From contig CAKSKU010000001.1 in assembly GCA_934465295.1 (NCBI GenBank), positions 248,001-312,000 on the forward strand: 64,000 bases of DNA, given 5' to 3'. Below, piece after piece: positions 35,273 through 43,235 of this stretch. The position numbers were made by a program, and so were the translations under genes. Source of the stretch: an uncultured Oscillospiraceae bacterium (lineage in GTDB: Bacteria; Bacillota; Clostridia; Oscillospirales; Ruminococcaceae). The notes under the pieces are model-generated. The model saw only the letters and a program-made list of their open reading frames with translations. It ran no database searches and was not told the DNA's origin. Within the stretch, counting starts at the first letter, position 1. Each line of letters opens with the position of its first letter.

Positions 35273-36208
35273 ATGGTTTACGATATAATTGTAGTCGGGA
35301 GCGGAGCTGCGGGGCTTTCCGCTGCTGTTTATGCGGGACGTGCGCAGCTCAGCTTTGCTGTTATTGACAAGATAAGCGGAAGCATCGGGCAGATATCGGG
35401 CAGCAGTCGGGTGGACAACTATCTCGGGCTGTACGGCGAGAGCGGTTTTGAGCTTGGGATGAAGTTCCGACGCCATGCAGAGAAATTCGGGGCAAAATTT
35501 ATCGAGGGCGAGGTCGTGAAGGTCGTTTCCAAGGGTGTTTTTTATCAGGTCACGCTGCAAAGCGGAGAAGCTTTACAGGCAAAGACTGTCGTATATGCGG
35601 CAGGTACGAAGCCTGTCAAGCCTGACATAGAGGGACTTGAACGTTTTTCGGGCAAGGGTGTCTCCTACTGTGCGGTTTGCGACGGTGCTTTTTACAAGGA
35701 CAAGGTCGTCACGGTCATAGGCGGCGGTGACAGTGCGCTCGGAGATGCGCTTTTCCTTGCTCCGATCGCGGCTGAGGTTTATGTTATCCACCGCAGGAGC
35801 GAACTGAGGGCGAACAAAACGCTCTGCCGACGGGCTGAAGAAGCAGAAAATATACACTTTATCCTCAATGCGCAGGTCAGGAAGATCGTTGGCGGTGAGA
35901 GGGTTAACACCGTTCGTTACGCAGTAGGCTGTAAAGAAGAAAGCCTTAACACAAATGGAGTATTCATAGCGGTGGGTTCAAGACCTGCGACCGATCCTTT
36001 GAGGGGTCTGGTCGAGCTGAACGAGGGTGGATATGTCATTGCTGGTGAGGACTGCGTGACCTCGGCAGAGGGAATTTTTGCGGCAGGTGATGTTCGCACC
36101 AAGCCGATGAAGCAGCTTATCACGGCGGCGGCAGACGGGGCGAACAGTGTTCACAGTGCGGAGAAGTTTTTGAGAATTCGGAATGCGGAATGCGGAATTC
36201 GGAATTAG
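35273..36208 (+). CDS. trxB: Thioredoxin reductase
   Basis: A 311-residue FAD/NADPH enzyme: N-terminal FAD motif GSGAAGLSAAVYAG, redox centre CAVC at C133/C136 (SYCAVCDGAF), NADPH motif GGGDSALGDALFL, and C-terminal AAGDV. The start at 35273 follows AGGAGG. It should reduce the thioredoxin at 59525. The last 11 residues (RIRNAECGIRN) are translated from the ATTCGGA heptad array at 36174-36207, so the native C-terminus was replaced by repeat-encoded sequence. Confidence 0.92.
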   Translation: MVYDIIVVGSGAAGLSAAVYAGRAQLSFAVIDKISGSIGQISGSSRVDNYLGLYGESGFELGMKFRRHAEKFGAKFIEGEVVKVVSKGVFYQVTLQSGEALQAKTVVYAAGTKPVKPDIEGLERFSGKGVSYCAVCDGAFYKDKVVTVIGGGDSALGDALFLAPIAAEVYVIHRRSELRANKTLCRRAEEAENIHFILNAQVRKIVGGERVNTVRYAVGCKEESLNTNGVFIAVGSRPATDPLRGLVELNEGGYVIAGEDCVTSAEGIFAAGDVRTKPMKQLITAAADGANSVHSAEKFLRIRNAECGIRN

Positions 36209-36459
36209 GCTTTGCTTTTTCGTAATAAAAAACCTGTTTTCATTGTTGGACTTTGAAAACAGGTTATTTTTCACAAAAATATTTACCACAAAAAATCACT
36301 TATGCAATCGGGACGGGAAATCCGTCCCCTATGGAAGGGTTGCCTTAAATGTCCTAAACATTTTGTATGCATCGGGCGGATATGGAATCCGCCCCTACGA
36401 TTTGCGGTAACTTGCGGAGCAAAAATAATTCCGAATTCCGAATTCCTAATTCCGAATTA
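36174..36459. repeat. Heptad-bounded composite element R3, trxB-purD junction
   Basis: Left ATTCGGA array (36174-36207), right array in inverted form (36426-36459). Inside lie a terminator-like hairpin (36231-36265), the REP-like palindrome GGGACGGGAAATCCGTCCC (about 36312-36330) and a second one, GGGCGGATATGGAATCCGCCC (about 36373-36393). The purD stop TAA is the first codon of TAATTCGGA. Confidence 0.8.
36227..36271 (+). terminator. Terminator after trxB
   Basis: AACCTGTTTTCA (36231-36242) pairs perfectly with TGAAAACAGGTT (36254-36265), then ATTTTT. The stem sequence is shared with the hairpins near pcrA and at 53254-53297. Confidence 0.8.
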
Positions 36460-37731
36460 TTTAGAGAGCGCTCTCTGTCCGATATCCTTGCGGTAGTGTG
36501 CGCCTGCAAAGGTTATCTTCTTTACACCCTCGTAGGACTTATCGAGTGCAGCTTGGAGGGTCTCGCCTGTTGCTGTTACGCCTATGACACGTCCGCCGTT
36601 GGTGTAGAACTTACCGTCCTCAAACTTTGTGCCTGCGTGGTAAACGAAAACGCCGTCGACCTGACCCTTTTCGTCCATACCGTGCATTTCGATGCCCTTT
36701 TTATAGCTCTGCGGATAGCCGCCGCTTGCCATAATCACGCAGGAACAGCACTCGTTTTTCCACTTGATATTGAGGTCGGAGAGCTTTTCGTTATAGACAG
36801 CCTCGAAGATATCGCAGAGGTCTGTATCGAGGAGCGGAAGAACGACCTGTGTTTCGGGGTCGCCGAAGCGGCAGTTGTATTCGATGACCTTTACGCCCTT
36901 TGGTGTTGCCATAAGTCCGAAATAGAGGCAGCCTTTGAACTTTCTGCCCTCGGCGTTCATTGCGTTCATTGTCGGGAGGAAGATATTTTCCATACATTCC
37001 TTTGCAACGGCTTCGGTATAGAACGGGTTCGGAGCGATAGTTCCCATTCCGCCTGTGTTAAGTCCCTTATCACCGTCGAGCGCACGCTTATGATCCATTG
37101 AGGAGATCATCGGAATGACTGTCTTGCCGTCTGTGAACGAGAGTACGGAAATTTCTGGACCTGTGAGGAACTCCTCGATAACGACAGTTGAACTGCTTTC
37201 GCCGAACTGCTTTCCGTCGATCATCGATTTAACGGCTTCAACAGCTTCTTGCTCGTTCTGTGCGATTATTACGCCCTTTCCGAGTGCAAGTCCGTCAGCC
37301 TTGATGACTGCGGGATAGCTGTTCTGCTCTTTGAGGTAAGCAATAGCGGATGCGCTGTCTGTAAAGGTTTCATACTTTGCAGTAGGAATATTGTATTTTT
37401 TCATAAGGTCTTTGGAGAAGACCTTGCTGCCCTCGATGATAGCGGCAGCCTTGTTCGGTCCGAATGTCATAAAGCCCTCTGCATTGAGCGCGTCTACCAT
37501 TCCGAGAACGAGCGGATCGTCGGGAGCAACGACTACCATATCGACTTTGAGCTGCTTTGCAAGTGCGACAACTCCGTCAATATCGGTCGCACCGACGTTG
37601 AAGCACTCGGCATAGCGTGAGATACCGCCGTTGCCGGGGGTACAGTAGAGCTTTTCTACACGCTTGCTCTCTGCAAGCTTCATTATAATGGCGTGTTCAC
37701 GGCCGCCGCCGCCAACTACTAATATTTTCAT
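36457..37731 (-). CDS. purD: Phosphoribosylamine-glycine ligase (GAR synthetase)
   Basis: A 424-residue ATP-grasp enzyme of the second purine step: GGGGREHAIIMKLAESKR at the N-terminus, ADGLALGKGVIIA, the ATP-grasp central region, and CRFGDPETQVVLPLL. The length is normal. It is the last gene of the purine operon and follows a lipoprotein gene (37782), itself unusual there. Its stop TAA coincides with the start of a heptad array, so the element lies exactly at the operon end. Confidence 0.95.
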   Translation of the reverse strand: MKILVVGGGGREHAIIMKLAESKRVEKLYCTPGNGGISRYAECFNVGATDIDGVVALAKQLKVDMVVVAPDDPLVLGMVDALNAEGFMTFGPNKAAAIIEGSKVFSKDLMKKYNIPTAKYETFTDSASAIAYLKEQNSYPAVIKADGLALGKGVIIAQNEQEAVEAVKSMIDGKQFGESSSTVVIEEFLTGPEISVLSFTDGKTVIPMISSMDHKRALDGDKGLNTGGMGTIAPNPFYTEAVAKECMENIFLPTMNAMNAEGRKFKGCLYFGLMATPKGVKVIEYNCRFGDPETQVVLPLLDTDLCDIFEAVYNEKLSDLNIKWKNECCSCVIMASGGYPQSYKKGIEMHGMDEKGQVDGVFVYHAGTKFEDGKFYTNGGRVIGVTATGETLQAALDKSYEGVKKITFAGAHYRKDIGQRALSK

Positions 37732-37781
37732 TTTTATCAGTCCTTTTTATAAAATGGTGAGCTTATTCACCTTGCAGTCAA

Positions 37782-38540
37782 TTAGTTCAGAACGACTGTA
37801 TTCACAAGCGCATCAAAATCCGCAAGAAGCGTATCATCTGTTTCGGCATCAACAACAGTAAGGGTAAAAACGACCTGCTTTCCACCCTTTATCAGCTGAT
37901 ACTGAACCATATTGGTCTTGCTTCCGCCAACATCACCGGAAATTACAAGTTTGAGAGCATTTTCGCCGTTGACAGTCACGCTCTCCCAGCTGTCGCATTT
38001 ATATCCCTCAACAGCATCGAAACTATCAGCCATAAGCGGTCCTACAGCTTCCGCATCCATATCCATTTCAACGCCAAGATCGGTTGAAACAACGTTCACA
38101 TTTGCACTTTTGGAAACATCGGAATACATATACATAACATCGCAAAGCTCGTTATAATCCTCTGCGGTAAGGTCAATTCCATTGTCAAGGCTTTCTGCGG
38201 CTTCGGCAGCGAGCTGCTTGTATTCGCTGAAATCTACCCATTTTGAGGTATCTACCGAGACAGTGTAAAAATCACCGCTGAAAGTGGTGAGCTGTGCTGT
38301 GTCGTCAGCTGTTTCTTCGGTTTCGGAAACAGCCTCAGCTTCGGTCTCGGCTTCGGTTGTTTCGGCTTCGGTCTCTGCTTCTGTTTCGGTTGAAGCCTGT
38401 GAAGTCGTTTCCTCGGTCTGTTCAATGGCAGTTGTTGAAGCTTCCGTTTCGCTTGTACTGCCGCTGTCCGAATTTCCGCAGCTAGTGAGCATAAGCAGAG
38501 CTGCGGCGAACGCTGTTACGGTCATAAATTTTTTGTTCAT
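37782..38540 (-). CDS. Lipoprotein inserted in the purine operon
   Basis: A 252-residue lipoprotein: MNKKFMTVTAFAAALLMLTSC with lipobox LTSC, a linker almost entirely Glu/Thr/Ala (about residues 24-85, ETEAETEAETTEAETEAEA-like), then a folded domain. The start at 38540 follows AAAGGGG; a longer frame reads through heptad repeats and is not credible. It lies between purH and purD on the same strand, separated from purH by a 176-base heptad element. It has no evident link to purine synthesis; function unknown. Confidence 0.75.
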   Translation of the reverse strand: MNKKFMTVTAFAAALLMLTSCGNSDSGSTSETEASTTAIEQTEETTSQASTETEAETEAETTEAETEAEAVSETEETADDTAQLTTFSGDFYTVSVDTSKWVDFSEYKQLAAEAAESLDNGIDLTAEDYNELCDVMYMYSDVSKSANVNVVSTDLGVEMDMDAEAVGPLMADSFDAVEGYKCDSWESVTVNGENALKLVISGDVGGSKTNMVQYQLIKGGKQVVFTLTVVDAETDDTLLADFDALVNTVVLN

Positions 38541-38561
38541 TGATTGTATACCCCTTTTATT

Positions 38562-38737
38562 TAATTCGGAATTCGGAATGCGGAATTCGGAATTATTTTT
38601 TGTTCCGAAAGATATTCCGAAGTCTGAAAATAATGCGTTTTTAACGGAACGGGAGACCCGTCCACTACGTTTTTTTTCTGCGATTTTCACGCAATATGCA
38701 TAATTAATTCCGAATTCCGAATTCATAATTCCGAATT
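38562..38737. repeat. Heptad-bounded composite element R4, inside the purine operon
   Basis: ATTCGGA arrays at 38562-38594 and, inverted, at 38702-38737 enclose a block with the REP-like palindrome ACGGGAGACCCGT (about 38653-38665), the same motif as in R3 and at 53326. It separates purH from the downstream lipoprotein and purD. Confidence 0.75.
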
Positions 38738-38742
38738 TGAAA

Positions 38743-39924
38743 TCAGTGGTGGAAAAGGCGGATTCCCGTAAATGCCATTGCTATATTGTACTTGTTGCAG
38801 GTATCGATAACGTTGTCGTCACGGATAGAGCCGCCGGGCTGTGCAATATATTCCACGCCGCTCTTGTGCGCTCTTTCGATGTTATCACCGAATGGGAAGA
38901 ATGCGTCCGAACCAAGGCAAACGCCTGTGTTCTTATCGAGCCATGCTCTCTTTTCCTCTGCGGTGAACACCTCGGGCTTTGTCTTGAAGATGTTCTGCCA
39001 AGCACCGTCTGCGAGGACGTCCATATACTCATCGTGGGACATATAAACATCGATAGCATTGTCACGGTCTGCACGGCGGATACCGTCGATGAAGTCAAGT
39101 CCGAGCACCTTCGGGGACTGACGGAGCCACCAGTTGTCGGCTTTCTGACCTGCAAGGCGTGTGCAGTGGATTCTCGACTGCTGACCTGCGCCGATGCCGA
39201 CAGCCTGACCGTCCTTAACGTAGCATACGGAGTTGGACTGTGTATATTTGAGGACGATGAGCGAGATAAGGAGGTCGCGCTTCTTTTCGTCGGGAATATC
39301 CTTATTGCTCGTTACGATGTTTTCAAGGAGAGCGTTGTCGATAGGAAGCTCGTTTCTGCCCTGCTCGAATGTTACGCCGAACACCTGCTTTGTTTCGATA
39401 GGTGCAGGCTTGTAGTTTTCATCGATCTTTATGATATTGTATGTGCCTTTTCTCTTAGATCTAAGGATTTCGAGAGCTTCGTCCGTATAGCCGGGAGCGA
39501 TAACGCCGTCGGAAACCTCACGCTGTATCATTTTTGCCGTGCAGACATCGCAGACATCGGAAAGTGCGATAAAGTCGCCGTAGGAGGACATTCTGTCAGC
39601 GCCTCTTGCTCTTGCATAAGCGCAGGCAAGCGGAGAAAGCTCGCCGAGGTCGTCTACCCAGTAAATTTTCTTGAGCGTATCGGAAAGAGGAAGTCCTACT
39701 GCTGCGCCTGCTGGTGAAACGTGCTTGAAGGAAGTCGCTGCGCAGAGACCCGTTGCCTTTTTAAGCTCACGGACAAGCTGCCAGCCGTTGAAAGCATCGA
39801 GGAGGTTGATATAGCCGGGCTTGCCGTTGAGGACTTCGATAGGAAGGTCGGAGCCGTCCTGCATAAAAATTCTCGATGGCTTCTGATTGGGGTTGCATCC
39901 GTATTTAAGCTGCATTTCGTTCAT
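38743..39924 (-). CDS. purH: AICAR transformylase, stand-alone (PurH without IMP cyclohydrolase domain)
   Basis: A 393-residue protein corresponding only to the transformylase part of PurH: LKYGCNPNQKPSRIF, SFKHVSPAGAAVGLP, IKYTQSNSVCYVKDGQ-like VLKYTQSNSVC, and SDAFFPFGDNIE. The N-terminal MGS-like IMP cyclohydrolase domain (about 150-200 residues) is absent. It transfers a formyl group from 10-formyl-THF to AICAR; the ring closure is then done by the neighbouring PurO. The start at 39924 follows AAAGGAA. A heptad element follows its stop after 5 bases. Confidence 0.9.
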   Translation of the reverse strand: MNEMQLKYGCNPNQKPSRIFMQDGSDLPIEVLNGKPGYINLLDAFNGWQLVRELKKATGLCAATSFKHVSPAGAAVGLPLSDTLKKIYWVDDLGELSPLACAYARARGADRMSSYGDFIALSDVCDVCTAKMIQREVSDGVIAPGYTDEALEILRSKRKGTYNIIKIDENYKPAPIETKQVFGVTFEQGRNELPIDNALLENIVTSNKDIPDEKKRDLLISLIVLKYTQSNSVCYVKDGQAVGIGAGQQSRIHCTRLAGQKADNWWLRQSPKVLGLDFIDGIRRADRDNAIDVYMSHDEYMDVLADGAWQNIFKTKPEVFTAEEKRAWLDKNTGVCLGSDAFFPFGDNIERAHKSGVEYIAQPGGSIRDDNVIDTCNKYNIAMAFTGIRLFHH

Positions 39925-39948
39925 AATTCGTATTCCTTTCAAATTTTA

Positions 39949-40659
39949 TCAGCCGTTTTTGTTGACGATCCTTGTGTCGGACTCGCCCGTTGCAAGTTCA
40001 ATATAGCGAACGAAGAGCGAAACCTTATTGTCAGCGTTGAGTGAATCCCACACCATATCCGTGAAAGCGTCAATGTCAAGGTCGGTCATATCGACAAGCT
40101 TGGGTTCGCCCTCAAAGCTTGGGAGCGGTGAGCCGTCACCCATATATGTATGGATAAAGTGACCTGTGCCGTTGAGCGGCTTTTCGTAGGAGAAGGTGAA
40201 GCGCTCACGGCAGTCGGGGTTGCCGTCTGCTGATTTGAGGATAGACATTGAATAATCTCCGCATTTGTTGCAGACAATTCCCGAAATTCTCGGTGTGAAG
40301 TTCGGAGCGTCGTCCTCATACTCTCTTGTGCGGAGGGATTCCTCGAATGTTTTTCCCTCTTTCATAAGGTCATAGATAGTGTCGGTCTGGTCGCCGTTCG
40401 TTACGATAGTCATACCGTCAAGGACACGAACGGGAGAATAGATGATAAGGTGCGGATCGACCATTTTTGACGGGTCGAAAGCTTCGGTACGGATACCGTC
40501 AGCGGTCGGGAGAAAAACTCTGTTGCGGCTGTTTTCGCTTCTGCCCATAATAAAGTACGCAATTACAGCGTGTTTACCGTCAGCGGACTTGCCGATGATG
40601 ATTCCTCGTCCGGGGTAAGCGTTTGCTTTAAGCTCGTTTTCGATAGAAAGTTTTTTCAT
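39949..40659 (-). CDS. purO: IMP cyclohydrolase, archaeal (PurO) type
   Basis: A 236-residue protein of the IMP_cyclohyd family: NAYPGRGIIIGKSADGKHAV near the N-terminus, MGRSENSRNRVF, and SYEKPLNGTGHFIHTYMGDG, all PurO features. It would close FAICAR to IMP, complementing the domain missing from the adjacent AICAR transformylase. It is somewhat longer than archaeal PurO. ATG follows GGAGG; the gap to the transformylase is 24 bases. This two-gene split replaces the usual bifunctional PurH. Confidence 0.88.
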   Translation of the reverse strand: MKKLSIENELKANAYPGRGIIIGKSADGKHAVIAYFIMGRSENSRNRVFLPTADGIRTEAFDPSKMVDPHLIIYSPVRVLDGMTIVTNGDQTDTIYDLMKEGKTFEESLRTREYEDDAPNFTPRISGIVCNKCGDYSMSILKSADGNPDCRERFTFSYEKPLNGTGHFIHTYMGDGSPLPSFEGEPKLVDMTDLDIDAFTDMVWDSLNADNKVSLFVRYIELATGESDTRIVNKNG

Positions 40660-40674
40660 TTCGTACCTCCAAAT

Positions 40675-41409
40675 TTAATCAAAATATCCAAGATAACAGG
40701 TCACTTTATATTTAAGTTCAACGCTGCCGAAATCGTTCATTTTTTTGAAAAGCTGACGAAGCTCCCAGACGTAGCCGTCATAGCCGATATCATCGGGTCT
40801 GAGGGCGTAGGAGCGTGAGAGCGTGTTGCCGACAAAGCCGTCCTCATCGTAGGGAACGCTGAATTCAAGCTCTTTGTATTCGACCTCGGCGAAGTATTCG
40901 TTCCGCAGAAAAGCATCGCCCTCATTGTCCGAGCGCTTGCCGGCGTGACCTTTATAGCCGCAGTAGATACGGCTTATCTCGTCACGCTCACGGATAAGGT
41001 CGTCAGCCACCTTTGAGTTGAAGATAACTGCGACCCTGCCGTTCGGCGCAAGTATGCGCTTGCACTCGGCTTTGAACTTTTCCTCGTCAAACCAGTGGAA
41101 GGCTGTTGCGGCGGTCACAAGATTGACCGAGCCGTCGGGAATTCCCGTATTTTCGGCAGGAGCTTTTATCACCTGCGCTGTCGGGACGTTTCTGTACAGC
41201 TTTTTCAGCATATCGTCATTAGGCTCGACTGCGATGACCTTTTCCGCTTTCGGAATGAGCAGCTTTGTGAATTTTCCCGTGCCAGCTCCAATGTCTGCAA
41301 CTGTTTTTGCGTTTGTTTCCGCAAAAAGCCAATCAACAAGCTCGGTCGGGTAGGACGGGCGGTATCTGTCGTAATCGTCAGCTTTGCCCGAAAATTTTTC
41401 CTCATTCAT
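40675..41409 (-). CDS. Class I SAM-dependent methyltransferase
   Basis: A 244-residue methyltransferase of the Methyltransf_11 kind: VADIGAGTGKFTKLLI is motif I (near residue 37) and IPDGSVNLVTAATAFHWFD is the family's post-motif region. The N-terminus (EEKFSGKADDYDRYRPSYP) resembles yeast Crg1/trans-aconitate-type methyltransferases. It overlaps purN by 8 bases, so it is co-translated with the purine genes, but no purine step needs it. Substrate unknown. Confidence 0.78.
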   Translation of the reverse strand: MNEEKFSGKADDYDRYRPSYPTELVDWLFAETNAKTVADIGAGTGKFTKLLIPKAEKVIAVEPNDDMLKKLYRNVPTAQVIKAPAENTGIPDGSVNLVTAATAFHWFDEEKFKAECKRILAPNGRVAVIFNSKVADDLIRERDEISRIYCGYKGHAGKRSDNEGDAFLRNEYFAEVEYKELEFSVPYDEDGFVGNTLSRSYALRPDDIGYDGYVWELRQLFKKMNDFGSVELKYKVTCYLGYFD

Positions 41410-42028
41410 TGACGTATGCCTTTCCGTCTTTAATGGTTATTTTATCCTGACAGAAGAGCGAAACGGCTTTCGGGAGGAGCTTCCACTCGACATTTTCCAT
41501 TATTCTGCGCTGGAGAATTTCGGGCGTATCGTCATTTTCGACATTGACCGTTCCCTGCAGGATAATTGCGCCTGCATCAGCCTTTTCGTTGACGAAGTGG
41601 ATAGTTGCACCGCTGACCTTTACGCCGTATTCGAGTGCTTTTTCGTGAACTTTAAGTCCGTAGAAGCCCTCTCCGCAGAATGACGGGATAAGTGCGGGGT
41701 GGACATTTATTATCTTATAGGCATATTTTTTCGTCACGCACTCGTCAAGAATAGTCATAAAGCCTGCAAGCACAACGAGGTCGGCTTTTTCGCTGTCGAG
41801 CGCTTCAAGCAGAGCCTTGCTGTAGGAAACGCTGTCGGGATATTCCTTTCGTGCGATCACCTTTGTCGGGATATCAGCCTTTTTGGCACGTTCAAGTGCG
41901 TAGGCATCGGGTTTTGAGGAGATAACGCAGGTGATCTTTCCGCCCTTTATCTCTCCTCTTTTCTCCGAGTCGATGAGTGCCTGCAAATTCGTTCCGCCGC
42001 CCGAAACGAGGACAACTATATTTTTCAC
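41402..42028 (-). CDS. purN: Phosphoribosylglycinamide formyltransferase
   Basis: A 208-residue enzyme transferring formyl from 10-formyl-THF to GAR. Marks: VLVSGGGTNLQALID at the N-terminus, catalytic N/H/D region INVHPALIPSF and GATIHFVNEKADAGAIILQ. The length is normal. It is separated from purM by 73 bases containing a hairpin, and overlaps the methyltransferase gene by 8 bases. Confidence 0.94.
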   Translation of the reverse strand: MKNIVVLVSGGGTNLQALIDSEKRGEIKGGKITCVISSKPDAYALERAKKADIPTKVIARKEYPDSVSYSKALLEALDSEKADLVVLAGFMTILDECVTKKYAYKIINVHPALIPSFCGEGFYGLKVHEKALEYGVKVSGATIHFVNEKADAGAIILQGTVNVENDDTPEILQRRIMENVEWKLLPKAVSLFCQDKITIKDGKAYVNE

Positions 42029-42050
42029 GGCGCACCTCTTTCTTTATAAA

Positions 42051-42085
42051 ATATTCGGAATCGGGAAAAAACCAATTCCGAATAT
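42051..42085 (-). other. Intercistronic hairpin between purM and purN
   Basis: ATATTCGGAAT (42051-42061) and ATTCCGAATAT (42075-42085) are perfect 11-bp arms. The arm contains the same ATTCGGA word as the interspersed heptads, so it may be a minimal copy of that element. No T-run follows on the minus strand. Confidence 0.6.
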
Positions 42086-42101
42086 CGTTTATTTTGCAAA
42101 T

Positions 42102-43136
42102 TTATGCGATGATAACGCCGTCGTCGCCGTTTACAAGCTCACCGAGAACATAAGCGTCCTCGCCTGCTGCCCTGATAGCTGCGATAGCCTTGTCAACATC
42201 GTTCTTATCAACAACGACTGTCATACCAACGCCCATATTGAATGTGTTGAACATATCTCTTTCGGGAATTTTGCCGACAGACTGTATAACGTTGAAGATA
42301 GGAAGAACCTGAACAGCGTTTCTTTCGATCTTAACGGAAATTCCGTTCGGGAGGGAACGTGGGATATTCTCATAGAAGCCGCCGCCCGTGATGTGGCTGA
42401 TAGCCTTGACATTAACGGTGTCGAGGAGCTTCATTACAGCCTTTACATAAATTTTTGTAGGCGTAAGGAGGCATTCGCCGAGAGTTGTTCCAAGCTCGCT
42501 GTAATGACGGGCAAGGTTCTGCTCGTTTACTGTGAATACCTTTCTTACGAGGGAGAAACCGTTGGAGTGAACGCCGCTCGACTTGATGCCGATCATAACG
42601 TCCCCTGCTTTCTGTGTGTCGGGCTTTAAGATCTTGTCCTTGTCAACAACGCCCACGGAGAAACCTGCGAGGTCGTACTCGTCAACGGGATAGAAACCCG
42701 GCATTTCAGCAGTTTCGCCGCCGATGAGCGCACATTCGGACTGAACGCAGCCCTCTGCAACGCCCGAAACGATATCGGCTACCTTTTCGGGAACGTTCTT
42801 GCCGACAGCGATATAATCGAGGAAGAACTGTGGCTTTGCGCCGCAGCAGATAACATCATTCACGCACATTGCAACGCAGTCGATGCCGACAGTGTTGTGC
42901 TTATCCATAAGGAATGCGATCTTGAGCTTTGTTCCAACGCCGTCTGTGCCCGAAACGAGAACAGGCTTGCTGATGCCTGTCATGTCAAGCTCGAAAAGAC
43001 CGCCGAAGCCGCCGATGCCCGAGAGAACGCCGCTTGTCATCGTTCTTGCAACGTGAGCCTTCATTAGCTCTACTGCTTTGTAGCCTGCGGTAACGTCAAC
43101 GCCTGCTTCTTTGTAGCTTTCAGAAAAACTTTTCAT
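42102..43136 (-). CDS. purM: Phosphoribosylformylglycinamidine cyclo-ligase (AIR synthetase)
   Basis: A 344-residue enzyme closing FGAM to AIR. SYKEAGVDVTAGYKAVELMK, GIGGFGGLFEL, VSGTDGVGTKLKIAF and the C-terminal HITGGGFYENIPR match the family. FGAM synthase (purL/Q/S), its substrate maker, is not in the window. It follows purF after 99 bases with no recognised regulatory site. Confidence 0.95.
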   Translation of the reverse strand: MKSFSESYKEAGVDVTAGYKAVELMKAHVARTMTSGVLSGIGGFGGLFELDMTGISKPVLVSGTDGVGTKLKIAFLMDKHNTVGIDCVAMCVNDVICCGAKPQFFLDYIAVGKNVPEKVADIVSGVAEGCVQSECALIGGETAEMPGFYPVDEYDLAGFSVGVVDKDKILKPDTQKAGDVMIGIKSSGVHSNGFSLVRKVFTVNEQNLARHYSELGTTLGECLLTPTKIYVKAVMKLLDTVNVKAISHITGGGFYENIPRSLPNGISVKIERNAVQVLPIFNVIQSVGKIPERDMFNTFNMGVGMTVVVDKNDVDKAIAAIRAAGEDAYVLGELVNGDDGVIIA

Positions 43137-43235
43137 TTTTTACTCCTTTTTTGAAAAACGCAGATCAAACACGTTCCCCACCGTTTCGGTCGCACGCTAT
43201 GGCACTGATTCGGAACGATCTTCAGATCGGCATTA

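Noticed and set aside
38541..38726. Longer N-terminus of the lipoprotein gene
   Set aside because: The extension (SEFRIPNSE text) is translated from heptads, and the start at 38540 with AAAGGGG gives a canonical lipoprotein signal.
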